Shown here in pieces: positions 17,852 through 29,425 of a DNA stretch of 64,000 bases. The notes under the pieces were generated by a model. That model did no database searches. It was given only the letters and a program-made list of their open reading frames with translations, and was not told the DNA's origin. Source of the stretch: Sulfitobacter faviae (lineage in GTDB: Bacteria; Pseudomonadota; Alphaproteobacteria; Rhodobacterales; Rhodobacteraceae); NCBI RefSeq assembly GCF_029870955.1, contig NZ_PGFQ01000002.1:62001-126000 (forward strand). The letters are read 5' to 3'. Position numbers and translations under genes: made by a program. Numbering within the stretch: position 1 is the stretch's first letter; each line of letters starts with the position of its first letter.

Positions 17852-19255
17852 ATGGCTGGCAGATTAATTGTAATCTCAAATCGCATCCCATCGGAGGCCG
17901 CCCCTTCCGGTGGGCTGGTTTATGCGCTGCATGAAACCCTGCGCAAGATCGGCGGCATTTGGATCGGGTCGCACCCCGAAACCACGGAAACCCCCGCCAA
18001 CAGTCTCAGCGAATATGGCGATCAGGGCAATTACACCCGGCTAAGCTTTAGCCTAACCCCCGAAGATTACAAGAATTTCTACCTCGGCTTCTCGAACTCG
18101 GTGCTTTGGCCCGTCTGTCACCGCCGCGGCGATCTGGTCAAGCTCGACCGCGGGTTCGAGCGGGGCTATTGCGCCGTCAACGCGCGCCTTGCCCGGCAGG
18201 TGATGGAGGTGGCCGAGCCGGACGATATGATCTGGGTTCACGACTATCATTTCTTCCCCCTCGCCACAGAGCTGCGCAAGCTGGGCTTCACCGGTAAGAT
18301 CGGGTTTTTCCTGCATATTCCCTTCCCCGCCTTGGGCGATATGGGCGCCCTCCCGCGGGAGGCCAATCTGGCGCATTGGCTGGCGGATTATGACCTTGTG
18401 GGCCTGCAAACCCGCGCCGATGTGGCCCGCTGTCTTGAAATGTTCCGGGCTGAAACTGATTCCGAATTCCTAATGGATGGCACGATCAAATGCGGCTCCC
18501 GCGCGGTGGCGCTGCGGTCTTTCCCCATCGGCATCGACGTGGAGACCTTTGTGAAGGCCGCGCAGGGCGGCAGCGCGCAGGACCGTCTGGCCGACGATAT
18601 GGCGGGTGACATCGTGATCGGCGTCGACCGGCTGGATTACTCCAAAGGTCTGCCCAACCGCTTCCGCGCCTTTGGCCGCTATCTCGAAACCCGGGATGAG
18701 CGGGAACGCCGGGTGAGCATGGTCCAAATCGCCCCGCCCAGCCGGGAGGAAGTCGCTGCCTATCGCGAGTTGCGCTACGAGTTGGAAGAGCTTGTCGGTC
18801 GCGTGAACGGGGAGCATGGAGAGATCGACTGGACCCCGCTGCGCTATATCCACCGCAACCTTGATCGCAACCTTTTGGCCCGTCTCTATCGCCGGGCGCG
18901 GGTCGGGATCGTGACGCCCTTTGCCGATGGGATGAACCTTGTGGCCAAGGAATATGTCGCCGCGCAGGACCCCGAAGACCCCGGTGTGCTGATCCTGTCG
19001 CATATGGCCGGCGCTGCCGAGGACCTGACGGATGCGATTCAGGTCAACCCCTATGACATCGAAGACATGAGCGAAGCGCTCAAGACCGCGCTCGCCTTGC
19101 CGCTGGAAGAGCGCAAGCGCCGCCATGCCAGCTGCATGGCGCAGGTGCGGGCCACGGATGTGAACCTCTGGAGCCAGCATTTCGTCGACGCTTTGAAAGC
19201 CTGCAAGCCGACGCTCGTGGTCAAGCCCCGGGCGCGGGAATGGACAGACGCCTAG
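17852..19255 (+). CDS. otsA: Trehalose-6-phosphate synthase
   Basis: A 467-residue GT20 glycosyltransferase that joins UDP-glucose and glucose 6-phosphate. The N-terminus GRLIVISNRIPSE, the donor/acceptor motifs DDMIWVHDYHFFPLATELR (near 130) and VDRLDYSKGLPNRFRAF (near 262), and the C-terminal TPFADGMNLVAKEYVA match OtsA. ATG 17852 follows GAGG. An in-frame TTG at 17834 has no better support. Together with otsB and the GH15 gene on the other side of the topoisomerase, it completes synthesis and possibly turnover of trehalose. Its stop faces glpR with a nine-base gap. Confidence 0.96.
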   Translation: MAGRLIVISNRIPSEAAPSGGLVYALHETLRKIGGIWIGSHPETTETPANSLSEYGDQGNYTRLSFSLTPEDYKNFYLGFSNSVLWPVCHRRGDLVKLDRGFERGYCAVNARLARQVMEVAEPDDMIWVHDYHFFPLATELRKLGFTGKIGFFLHIPFPALGDMGALPREANLAHWLADYDLVGLQTRADVARCLEMFRAETDSEFLMDGTIKCGSRAVALRSFPIGIDVETFVKAAQGGSAQDRLADDMAGDIVIGVDRLDYSKGLPNRFRAFGRYLETRDERERRVSMVQIAPPSREEVAAYRELRYELEELVGRVNGEHGEIDWTPLRYIHRNLDRNLLARLYRRARVGIVTPFADGMNLVAKEYVAAQDPEDPGVLILSHMAGAAEDLTDAIQVNPYDIEDMSEALKTALALPLEERKRRHASCMAQVRATDVNLWSQHFVDALKACKPTLVVKPRAREWTDA

Positions 19256-19264
19256 CGGCGGGGG

Positions 19265-20061
19265 TCACTCTTCCGGCGCATAGACCACCGCGGTCTCCCA
19301 ACCGCTGCATTTCTCGGCAAGGCCCGCAGGCAGCGCCAGATCGGTAAAGAACATATCCACCTCCCGCGCCGAGGCAATGCGCGCGGGGCGGAGCGTTTGA
19401 ATTTGGAATGATCGGTCACCAAAAAAGTCTTGCGCGACTGCGCGATGATACATTGGCTGACGCCGACTTCTTCGATGTCGAAGTCGAGCAGATCACCATC
19501 CGCGTCCATTGCCGAACAGCCGATCACCGCGATGTCGAATTTGAATTGGCGGATCGTCTCGATCGTTAGATTGCCGACCAGACCGCCGTCCATCCGGCGC
19601 AGTGCGCCGCCGGTTAGCACGATGCGGCATTCGGGATTGTCGACCAGAATATTGGCCACGTTCATGTTGTTCGTCACCACCATCAGATCGCGGTGGTGAA
19701 GCAGGGCGCGGGCCACGGCCTCGGTACTGGTCCCGATATTTAGAAAAACCGAACAGCCGTCGGGGATATGTTCGGCGCAGGCGCGGGCGATGCGATTCTT
19801 GGCCTCTTCATGCAGATTGCGCCGCTCGGCATAGCCGATGTTGCTGGCCCCCGAGGGCAGCACCGCGCCGCCATGGACCCGCTCAAGCTTACCGCTGTCG
19901 GCCAGTTCCGTAAGGTCACGGCGGATGGTCTGATGGGTCACGCCGAAATGTTCGGCCAGCCCATCGACGGTGACTTTGCCTTCGCGCCGGGCGATTTCAA
20001 GGATGTCGGGATGGCGGAATGTCTGTGAAATGGGCGTCGCTCCTGCCTGCTGTTGGCGCAT
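19265..20061 (-). CDS. glpR: DeoR family repressor of glycerol genes, apparent frameshift
   Basis: About 265 residues. The N-terminal DeoR helix-turn-helix (HPDILEIARREGKVTVDGLAEHFGVTHQTIRRDL) is followed by a sugar-phosphate sensor domain (VFLNIGTSTEAVARAL, LTGGALRRMDGGLVG). The frame breaks at a four-G run (19385-19388); one extra base gives SKFKRSAPARIASAREVDMFFTDLALP, the standard DeoR ending. ATG 20059-20061 has GGAG three bases upstream. It is divergent from glpD, across a region with ATGTTCG/CGAACAT sites. It presumably represses the glp operon until glycerol 3-phosphate binds. Confidence 0.92.
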
Positions 20062-20114
20062 TATCTCCAGTGTTTTGGCTAACGCAAGCAATCGCGCAGC
20101 AAGACACGTTTAAC

Positions 20115-20152
20115 ATGTTCGCTATGCTGGAGAAACGAACATAAACGAAAAT
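20115..20152. promoter_or_regulatory. GlpR operator cluster in the glpR-glpD intergenic region
   Basis: ATGTTCG (20115-20121) is inverted as CGAACAT (20136-20142). The second half-site is part of a 10-bp direct repeat AAACGAACAT / AAACGAAAAT at 20133-20142 and 20143-20152. A further TCGTTTCG follows near 20171. These half-sites match the E. coli GlpR core (ATGTTCG...CGAACAT) and lie exactly between glpR and glpD. Confidence 0.7.
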
Positions 20153-20227
20153 AATTCTTGTGCAGATGAGAGTCGTTTCGTAACACTGCCCCAAATTGGA
20201 CAGTCTGAGCTGGGGGAGGGCCGGATC

Positions 20228-21841
20228 GTGAACCAACAGCCCGATAGCCATATGGCCGCTGCCCCGGTCGATCTATTCGTCATCGGTGGTGGCATTAACG
20301 GCGCCGGGATTGCGCGCGACGCGGCAGGCCGGGGTCTGAGCGTGACCTTGGCCGAGATGAACGATCTGGCCTCGGCGACCTCTTCGGCCTCGACCAAGCT
20401 TTTCCACGGCGGGCTGCGCTACCTTGAGTATTTCGAGATCGGCCTCGTGCGCCACGCGCTGACCGAGCGCGAGGTGCTGCTGAAGGCGATGCCGCATATC
20501 TCTTGGCCGATGCGTTTCGTGCTGCCCTATCACCGCGACATGCGGTTCGAGGGCGACACGCCGACCTCTAAGCTGCTGCGGTTGTTCATGCCGTGGATGC
20601 GGGGCCGCCGCCCGGCATGGCTGATCCGACTGGGCCTGTTTCTCTATGACAACCTCGGCGGGCGTAAAATCCTGCCCTCCACACGCAGCCTGTCCTTGCG
20701 CGGCACGCCCGAAGGGGCGCCGCTGGAGGACCGGTTCGAGAAGGCTTTTGAATACTCCGACTGCTGGATCGAAGACTCCCGCCTTGTGGTGCTGAACGCC
20801 CGCGACGCGGAACTGCGCGGCGCGCGCATCATGACACGGACCAAAGTCGTCTCTGCCGACCGCAGCGCCGATGGCTGGGCGGTCACGGTAGAGCATGGCG
20901 CGGATGGCCAGCGCGAGGTGATCCATGCCAAGATGCTGGTCAACGCGGGCGGCCCGTGGGTCGGCGACATTATCCACAACACCGCGCGGCTGAACTCCTC
21001 CGAAGGGGTGCGGCTGGTGCGCGGTAGCCATATCGTGACCAAGCGGCTCTACGATCACGACAAATGCTATTTCTTCCAAGGCACCGATGGGCGGATCATC
21101 TTCACGATCCCCTATGAGCAGGATTTCACCCTGATCGGCACCACCGACGCCGATCATCCTGATCCGTCCGTCACCCCGGAATGCACGCCCGAAGAGCAGG
21201 ACTACCTGATCGACTTCGTGAACGGCTATCTCAAGCAGGACATCACCCGTAAAGACATCGTCTGGACCTATTCCGGCGTGCGACCGCTTTATGACGATGG
21301 CGCCAGCAGCGCCACGGCGGCGACGCGGGACTATACCCTCAAGGTCGACAAGACCGGCGGCGCGCCGATCCTCAATGTCTTTGGCGGTAAGATTACGACC
21401 TACCGCAAACTGGCCGAAGACGCGCTGGAGTTGATCGCGCCGCATTTCGACGGGCTGTCGGGCCATTGGACTGCGGGCGTTGCCCTGCCCGGCGGTGATT
21501 TCCCGGTGGACGGCGTGGCGCAGTTGATCGCGCGGCTGAAAGCGGATTATGACTTTCTGGATGAAAGCTGGGCGGCACGGCTGATCCGCGCCTATGGTAC
21601 GGATGCTTGGGCGATGGCGGGCGAGGCCAAGACGCTGGCGGATATGGGCGAGCATTTCGGGGCCACCCTCACCGCGCGCGAGGCCGCTTGGCTGATGAAC
21701 AAGGAATATGCCCTCAGCGCAGAGGACGTCGTCTGGCGCCGCAGCAAGCTGGGCCTGCGAATGGACGAGACGCAGATCGCGCGTCTTGATGAATGGATGC
21801 AGATGCGCGCGGCGAAACAAGCCGCCTCTGCGGCGGAATGA
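20228..21841 (+). CDS. glpD: Glycerol-3-phosphate dehydrogenase (FAD, aerobic)
   Basis: A 537-residue membrane-associated flavoprotein that oxidises glycerol 3-phosphate to dihydroxyacetone phosphate and passes electrons to quinone. The FAD fold VIGGGINGAGIARDAAGRG is at residues 19-37 and the signature ASATSSASTKLFHGGLRYLEYFEIGLV follows. NVFGGKITTYRKLAEDAL marks the C-terminal part. GTG 20228 is preceded by GGGGGAGGG; a later ATG (20252) is an alternative. It is the first gene of the glp operon, downstream of GlpR half-sites, and consumes the product of glpK. Confidence 0.95.
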   Translation: MNQQPDSHMAAAPVDLFVIGGGINGAGIARDAAGRGLSVTLAEMNDLASATSSASTKLFHGGLRYLEYFEIGLVRHALTEREVLLKAMPHISWPMRFVLPYHRDMRFEGDTPTSKLLRLFMPWMRGRRPAWLIRLGLFLYDNLGGRKILPSTRSLSLRGTPEGAPLEDRFEKAFEYSDCWIEDSRLVVLNARDAELRGARIMTRTKVVSADRSADGWAVTVEHGADGQREVIHAKMLVNAGGPWVGDIIHNTARLNSSEGVRLVRGSHIVTKRLYDHDKCYFFQGTDGRIIFTIPYEQDFTLIGTTDADHPDPSVTPECTPEEQDYLIDFVNGYLKQDITRKDIVWTYSGVRPLYDDGASSATAATRDYTLKVDKTGGAPILNVFGGKITTYRKLAEDALELIAPHFDGLSGHWTAGVALPGGDFPVDGVAQLIARLKADYDFLDESWAARLIRAYGTDAWAMAGEAKTLADMGEHFGATLTAREAAWLMNKEYALSAEDVVWRRSKLGLRMDETQIARLDEWMQMRAAKQAASAAE

Positions 21842-21854
21842 GGGGAGGTCGAAC

Positions 21855-22940
21855 GTGAGTTTGATCCTGAAGAACGTGTCGAAGACGGTAGGCGGCCAAA
21901 CGCATATCTACCCGACCGACCTGACCTTGGAAAAGGGCACGATGAACGTGCTTTTGGGCCCTACATCCTCGGGCAAGACGTCGCTGATGCGGCTGATGGC
22001 GGGGCTCGATGTGCCGGGCACGGGGCAGGTGATCTGGAACGGCGAAGACGTGACCGGCATGCGGGTGCAGGACCGCAAGGTCGCCATGGTCTATCAGCAG
22101 TTCATCAACTACCCCTCGATGACGGTTTACGACAACATCGCCTCTCCGATGAAGCTGGTGGGCAAGTCGAAGGATGAGATTGATCGTGCCGTCCGCGAAA
22201 CCGCCGAGCTGATGCAGCTCACCCCGATGCTTGACCGCAAGCCGCTGGAGCTTTCGGGCGGCCAGCAGCAGCGCTGCGCCTTGGCACGCGCGCTGGTCAA
22301 GAATGCCGGGCTGGTGCTCTTGGATGAGCCGTTGGCCAACCTCGACTACAAGCTGCGCGAAGAACTCCGCGCCGAAATCCCGCGTATCTTTGAACGGGCT
22401 GGGTCGATCTTTGTCTATGCCACGACCGAGCCGGAAGAGGCGCTGCTTCTGGGCGGCAATACCGCGACGCTCTGGGAAGGCCGCGTTACGCAATTCGGCC
22501 CGACGCCGAGCGTCTACCGCCGGCCCGAGAATGCGACCACGGCGCGGGTGTTCTCTGACCCGCCGATGAACTTCCTCAGCATGACCAAATCGGGCGACAC
22601 GCTGCGGTTCGACGGCGGTGAGATGGCGGCGCCCGCCACGATGGCGAGCTTGCGCGACGGCGAATATACCGCCGGTTTCCGCCCCAACCACCTCACGCTA
22701 AGCGCGCAGGCGCCCGAGGCCATCGGCTTTGACGCGGTGCTGAACGTGACCGAGATCACGGGGTCGGAGACCTTTATCCACCTCGATTACCACGGCGCGA
22801 AATGGGTCGGTCTGGTGCATGGCATCCAGCATTTGCAGCCCGGCCAGCCCCTGCCGGTTTATCTGGACCCGGCGCATATCTACCTGTTTGACGCGAACGG
22901 GGCGCTCGTCTCGGCCGCGCCCTATGCGGAGGCGGCATAA
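21855..22940 (+). CDS. glpS: Glycerol ABC transporter ATP-binding protein GlpS
   Basis: A 361-residue CUT1-type ATPase. Walker A GPTSSGKT is at 35-42, LSGGQQQR at 133-140 and Walker B VLLDEP at 154-159, with a C-terminal TOBE-like domain. The switch (H-loop) histidine is missing: YATTEPEEA at 188-196 aligns with the usual YVTHDQTEA, so Thr191 replaces His. GTG 21855 follows GGGGAGG. The stop overlaps the ATG of the second ATPase gene (TAATG). Two different ATPases in one operon indicate a heterodimeric motor with the next gene product. Confidence 0.94.
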   Translation: MSLILKNVSKTVGGQTHIYPTDLTLEKGTMNVLLGPTSSGKTSLMRLMAGLDVPGTGQVIWNGEDVTGMRVQDRKVAMVYQQFINYPSMTVYDNIASPMKLVGKSKDEIDRAVRETAELMQLTPMLDRKPLELSGGQQQRCALARALVKNAGLVLLDEPLANLDYKLREELRAEIPRIFERAGSIFVYATTEPEEALLLGGNTATLWEGRVTQFGPTPSVYRRPENATTARVFSDPPMNFLSMTKSGDTLRFDGGEMAAPATMASLRDGEYTAGFRPNHLTLSAQAPEAIGFDAVLNVTEITGSETFIHLDYHGAKWVGLVHGIQHLQPGQPLPVYLDPAHIYLFDANGALVSAAPYAEAA

Positions 22941-24021
22941 TGGCCAAGATCACGCTTGATAACCTCGCCCATTCCTATCTGCCCAATCCCAGCGGTGAGG
23001 ATGATTTCGCCCTCAAGGAATTGAACCACGATTGGATCGACGGCGAAGCCTATGCGCTTCTGGGCGCCTCGGGCTGTGGGAAATCTACGTTGCTCAACAT
23101 CATTTCGGGGCTTTTGCAGCCTTCGCAGGGGCGCATCCTATTCAATGACGTAGACGTCACCCATGCGCCGACCGCCGAGCGCAACATCGCGCAGGTTTTC
23201 CAGTTCCCGGTCGTTTACGACACGATGACTGTACATGACAATCTGGCCTTCCCGCTGCGCAACCGTGGCGCGGATGCCTCTTATGTTGCGTCCCGGGTCC
23301 AGCAGATCGCCAAGATGATCGGCATGGAGGATGAGCTGAACCGCAAGGCGCGGGGCCTCACAGCAGATGCCAAGCAGAAGATTTCGCTGGGCCGCGGCAT
23401 GGTGCGCGAAGACGTGAACGCGCTCTTGTTCGACGAGCCGCTCACGGTGATCGACCCCCATATGAAGTGGGAACTGCGCACGCAGCTCAAATCGCTGCAC
23501 CACGAATTCGGCCACACGATGATCTACGTCACCCACGACCAGACCGAGGCGCTGACCTTCGCCGATAAGGTGGTGGTGATGTATGATGGCCGCGTGGTGC
23601 AGATCGGCACGCCGCAAGAGCTTTTCGAGCGGCCTGCCCATACTTTCGTGGGCTATTTCATCGGCTCGCCGGGGATGAACCTCTTTGACGCGCAGATCGC
23701 GGGCAATGCGGCGCAGGTCGCGGGCACGAGTGTCAATTTGAACAAGACCTACGCCCCCAAGGGCCAGAAAACGCAACTGGGCGTCCGGCCCGAATTCGTT
23801 CGGATCAATGGCGAAGGTCTGGGCCTTCCGGCCAAGGTGACCCGTGTCGAGGATGTGGGCCGTCACAAGATCATCCGTCTCGACGTCGCAGGCCAGCAGG
23901 TCAGCGCCATCGCCGAAGAAGGCGCGTCGGTGCCGAGCGAAAACACCGCGATCAGTTTCGATCCGGCGGGCATCAACGTCTATGACGACGACTGGCGCAT
24001 CAGCGCAGAGGGAGAGGCCGC

Positions 24022-24025
<4 letters not shown>
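22940..24025 (+). CDS. glpT: Glycerol ABC transporter ATP-binding protein GlpT
   Basis: A 361-residue ATPase partner of GlpS. Walker A GASGCGKST is at 42-50, Walker B LLFDEP at 162-167 and the H-loop histidine at 199 (YVTHDQTEA). The ABC signature is degenerate: LTADAKQKISLGR at 140-152 replaces LSGGQ, and the D-loop reads TVID. This is complementary to GlpS, which has LSGGQ but lacks the H-loop histidine. It overlaps the GlpP permease start by ATGA at 24022-24025. Despite the symbol, it is unrelated to the E. coli glycerol-3-phosphate antiporter of the same name. Confidence 0.93.
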
Positions 24026-24893
<868 letters not shown>

Positions 24894-24894
<1 letters not shown>

Positions 24895-25781
24895 TGACCG
24901 ACACAACCGTGCAAGCCCCCGGCGCCGCGCCCATTCCGGGTGACGTGACCGCTGCCAAACGCACCCGGCGCAGCCGCTTCCGGCCCAAGGGCTCGGTGGT
25001 GGTGATGACGCTGTACCTGCTGTTTCTGATGCTGCCGATCTATTGGCTCATCAACATGAGCCTCAAGACCAACGCCGAAATCCTCGGGTCCTTCTCGCTC
25101 TATCCGCGGGACCTGACGCTGGCGAACTATGCCAAGATCCTCACCGATCCGAGCTGGTACATGGGCTATGTGAACAGTCTGATTTATGTGGTGATGAACA
25201 CGGTGATCTCGCTCGCCGTGGCGCTGCCGGCGGCCTATGCTTTCTCGCGCTACACGTTTCTGGGCGACAAACACCTGTTCTTCTGGCTGCTGACAAACCG
25301 CATGTCGCCGCCCGCCGTTTTCGCGTTGCCGTTCTTTCAGCTCTATTCTTCGGTCAATCTCTTTGACACGCATATCGCCGTGGCGCTGGCACACTGCCTG
25401 TTCAACGTGCCGCTCGCGGTTTGGATCCTCGAAGGTTTCATGCGCGGCGTGCCGAAAGAGATCGACGAGACGGCCTACCTCGACGGCTATTCCTTCCCGC
25501 GTTTCTTTATCCGCATCTTTACCCCGCTGATCGCCAGCGGCATCGGGGTCGCGGCCTTCTTCTGCTTCATGTTCTCATGGGTGGAACTGCTCTTGTCGCG
25601 CACGCTGACCTCCGTCGACGCCAAACCCATCGCCGCCACCATGACCCGTACGGTCTCCGCTTCCGGCCTCGACTGGGGCGTCTTGGCCGCGGCGGGTGTG
25701 CTGACCATCGTGCCGGGCGCGCTGGTGATCTATTTCGTCCGCAACTACATCGCCAAGGGCTTTGCCCTCGGGCGGGTATAA
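24894..25781 (+). CDS. glpQ: Glycerol ABC transporter permease GlpQ
   Basis: A 295-residue MalG-like permease. It has a long polar N-terminus (about 35 residues), six predicted helices and the coupling loop PKEIDETAYLDGYSFPRFFIRIFTP near residues 185-210. ATG 24894 overlaps the glpP stop (TGATG), so an upstream in-frame start at 24843 is rejected. The C-terminus NYIAKGFALGRV is characteristic of this family. It is unrelated to the glycerophosphodiesterase also called GlpQ in enterobacteria. Confidence 0.94.
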
Positions 25782-25796
25782 GAGAGGAGACCGCCC

Positions 25797-26069
25797 ATGT
25801 CTTGGATGGCTTGGACCATGCCCACCGCGATCTTCTTCGGTGTCATCGCGCTGTTACTCGTGACCTTCACGATCCTCGCGATCAAATTCCCTGAGACGCC
25901 CCGTGTGGGCATCCTCAGGATTGAGACAACCCGTGGTGACCGTCTGTTCATCACGCTTCTCGGCTCGGCCTTTATCAATTTGATCTGGCTGGGTTTCGAG
26001 GCGGGTCCGCAGCCCTATGCGCTGCTGGTCTGCCTTGCCTATGCCGCAGCCGTATTTCGCTGGGTCTAG
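25797..26069 (+). CDS. DUF2160-like small membrane protein of the glycerol transporter operon
   Basis: A 90-residue protein with two or three hydrophobic segments (residues 5-30 and 50-85) joined by a short loop PETPRVGILRIETTRGDRL. ATG 25797 follows AGAGAGGAGA. A protein of this kind recurs between glpQ and glpV in alphaproteobacterial glycerol operons, and I recall it as DUF2160. It may be an accessory of the GlpPQ membrane complex. No catalytic motif is visible and its function is unknown. Confidence 0.85.
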   Translation: MSWMAWTMPTAIFFGVIALLLVTFTILAIKFPETPRVGILRIETTRGDRLFITLLGSAFINLIWLGFEAGPQPYALLVCLAYAAAVFRWV

Positions 26070-26139
26070 GCGCTATCACGGCGGACCCCGGGCAACCGGG
26101 GCCGCCATACGACACGACCAAATGTCTAGGGAGGACATA

Positions 26140-27852
26140 ATGAAACGATCTGTCATGAAATCGAGTACCGCTTTGGCGGTCACGCTCGGTCTGCTCGCCG
26201 GGCCAGCATTCGCGGATATGGAAGCCGCGAAGAAGTTCCTCGACGAGGAAATCGAACGCTCCGCGCTGAGCCGCGAAGAGCAGGAAGCGGAGATGCAATT
26301 CTTCATCGACGCTGCCGAGCCGTTCAAAGGCATGGACATCAAAGTCGTGTCCGAGACCATCACCACCCACGAATATGAAGCCAATGTGCTGGCGCCGGCC
26401 TTCAGCGCGATCACCGGCATCAACATCACCCACGACCTGATCGGCGAGGGCGACGTGGTTGAAAAGCTGCAAACGCAGATGCAGTCGGGCGAGAACATCT
26501 ACGACGCCTATATCAACGACTCTGACCTGATCGGCACCCACTGGCGCTACAAGCAGGCGCGCAGCCTGACCGATTGGATGGCGAACGAAGGCAAGGACGT
26601 GACCAACCCCGGTCTCGATCTCGATGACTACATCGGCCTTGATTTCACCACCTCGCCCGATGGCGAACTGTATCAGCTGCCCGACCAGCAGTTCGCGAAC
26701 CTTTACTGGTTCCGCCAGGACTGGTTCACCGATCCTGAGTTGATGGCCGAGTTCAAAGAGAAATACGGCTATGACCTGGGCGTGCCGGTCAACTGGTCCG
26801 CTTACGAAGACATCGCCGAATTCTTCACCGGCCGCACCATCGACGGCGTCGAAGTCTACGGCAACATGGACTACGGCAAGAAAGACCCGAGCCTTGGCTG
26901 GCGCTACACCGATGCGTGGCTCTCCATGGCGGGCGGCGGCGACGTGGGTGAGCCCAACGGCCTGCCGGTCGACGAATGGGGCATCCGCGTTAACGAAAAC
27001 TCGCAGCCGGTCGGTTCCTGTGTGACCCGTGGTGGTGCCACCAACGATGCGGCGGCGGTCTATGCGATCACCAAGTCCATCGAATGGCTTGAGAAGTACA
27101 CGCCCCCCGCAGCCGCTGGCATGACCTTCGGCGAAGCCGGTCCGGTGCCCGCGCAGGGTGCCATCGCCCAGCAGATGTTCTGGTACACCGCCTTCACCGC
27201 CGACATGGTGAACGACAGCGCCAAGGCCGTGCTGAACGAAGATGGCACGCCCAAGTGGCGCATGGCCCCCAGCCCGCATGGCGCCTACTGGAAAGAAGGC
27301 CAGAAGGTTGGTTATCAAGACGTGGGCAGCTGGACGCTGATGGAAAGCACGCCCGTCGACCGCGCCAAGGCCGCATGGCTCTATGCGCAGTTCGTGACCT
27401 CGAAAACCGTGGACGTGGAAAAGGCCCATGCCGGTCTGACCTTCATCCGCGAGTCGACCATCCAGCACGACAGCTTCACCGAACGCGCGCCGAAACTCGG
27501 CGGTCTGGTGGAATTCTACCGTTCGCCCGCGCGCACCGCATGGTCGCCCACAGGGACGAACGTGCCGGATTACCCCAAGCTGGCGCAGCTGTGGTGGCAG
27601 AACATCGGCGACGCGATGTCGGGTGCGAAAACACCTCAGGAAGCGCTCGACAGCCTCTGCGCCGAGCAGGAAAAGGTCATGGAACGTCTTGAGCGCGCAG
27701 GCGTCCAAGGTGATCTGGGTCCGAAAATGAACGAAGAGCGTGAAGCCTCCTACTGGCTTGAGCAGGAAGGTTCGCCCGTTGCCAAGCTCGACAACGAAGA
27801 CCCCGAGCCCGAGACCATCAGCTACGAAGAGTTGATCAAGTCCTGGCAGTAA
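26140..27852 (+). CDS. glpV: Glycerol ABC transporter periplasmic binding protein GlpV
   Basis: A 570-residue solute-binding protein, longer than most sugar binders. A Sec signal peptide occupies residues 1-26 (ending GPAFA before DMEAA). The mature protein contains the SBP_bac_1-like segments [42 protein letters not shown] and [22 protein letters not shown] 26140 has GGGAGGAC upstream. It is the ligand-capturing subunit for GlpSTPQ. A strong intrinsic terminator directly follows its stop, before glpK. Confidence 0.94.
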   Translation: MKRSVMKSSTALAVTLGLLAGPAFADMEAAKKFLDEEIERSALSREEQEAEMQFFIDAAEPFKGMDIKVVSETITTHEYEANVLAPAFSAITGINITHDLIGEGDVVEKLQTQMQSGENIYDAYINDSDLIGTHWRYKQARSLTDWMANEGKDVTNPGLDLDDYIGLDFTTSPDGELYQLPDQQFANLYWFRQDWFTDPELMAEFKEKYGYDLGVPVNWSAYEDIAEFFTGRTIDGVEVYGNMDYGKKDPSLGWRYTDAWLSMAGGGDVGEPNGLPVDEWGIRVNENSQPVGSCVTRGGATNDAAAVYAITKSIEWLEKYTPPAAAGMTFGEAGPVPAQGAIAQQMFWYTAFTADMVNDSAKAVLNEDGTPKWRMAPSPHGAYWKEGQKVGYQDVGSWTLMESTPVDRAKAAWLYAQFVTSKTVDVEKAHAGLTFIRESTIQHDSFTERAPKLGGLVEFYRSPARTAWSPTGTNVPDYPKLAQLWWQNIGDAMSGAKTPQEALDSLCAEQEKVMERLERAGVQGDLGPKMNEEREASYWLEQEGSPVAKLDNEDPEPETISYEELIKSWQ

Positions 27853-27864
27853 GCCAAACTTTCG

Positions 27865-27899
27865 GGGGCCGGGACGCAGCAGCGTTCCGGCCCCTTTTT
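27865..27899 (+). terminator. Intrinsic terminator between glpV and glpK
   Basis: GGGGCCGGGACGC (27865-27877) pairs with GCGTTCCGGCCCC (27882-27894), with one G-U pair and the loop AGCA, then TTTTT at 27895-27899. It starts 12 bases after the glpV stop. glpK begins only 30 bases later, so the hairpin probably lowers glpK expression relative to the binding protein. Confidence 0.9.
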
Positions 27900-27928
27900 C
27901 GTTTCATCCAACATCCGGGGGCCGCGCC

Positions 27929-29424
<1,496 letters not shown>

Positions 29425-29425
<1 letters not shown>

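Noticed and set aside
25975..27708. 577-residue minus-strand frame over glpV
   Set aside because: Shadow of the binding-protein gene, which has a signal peptide, ribosome site and operon context.
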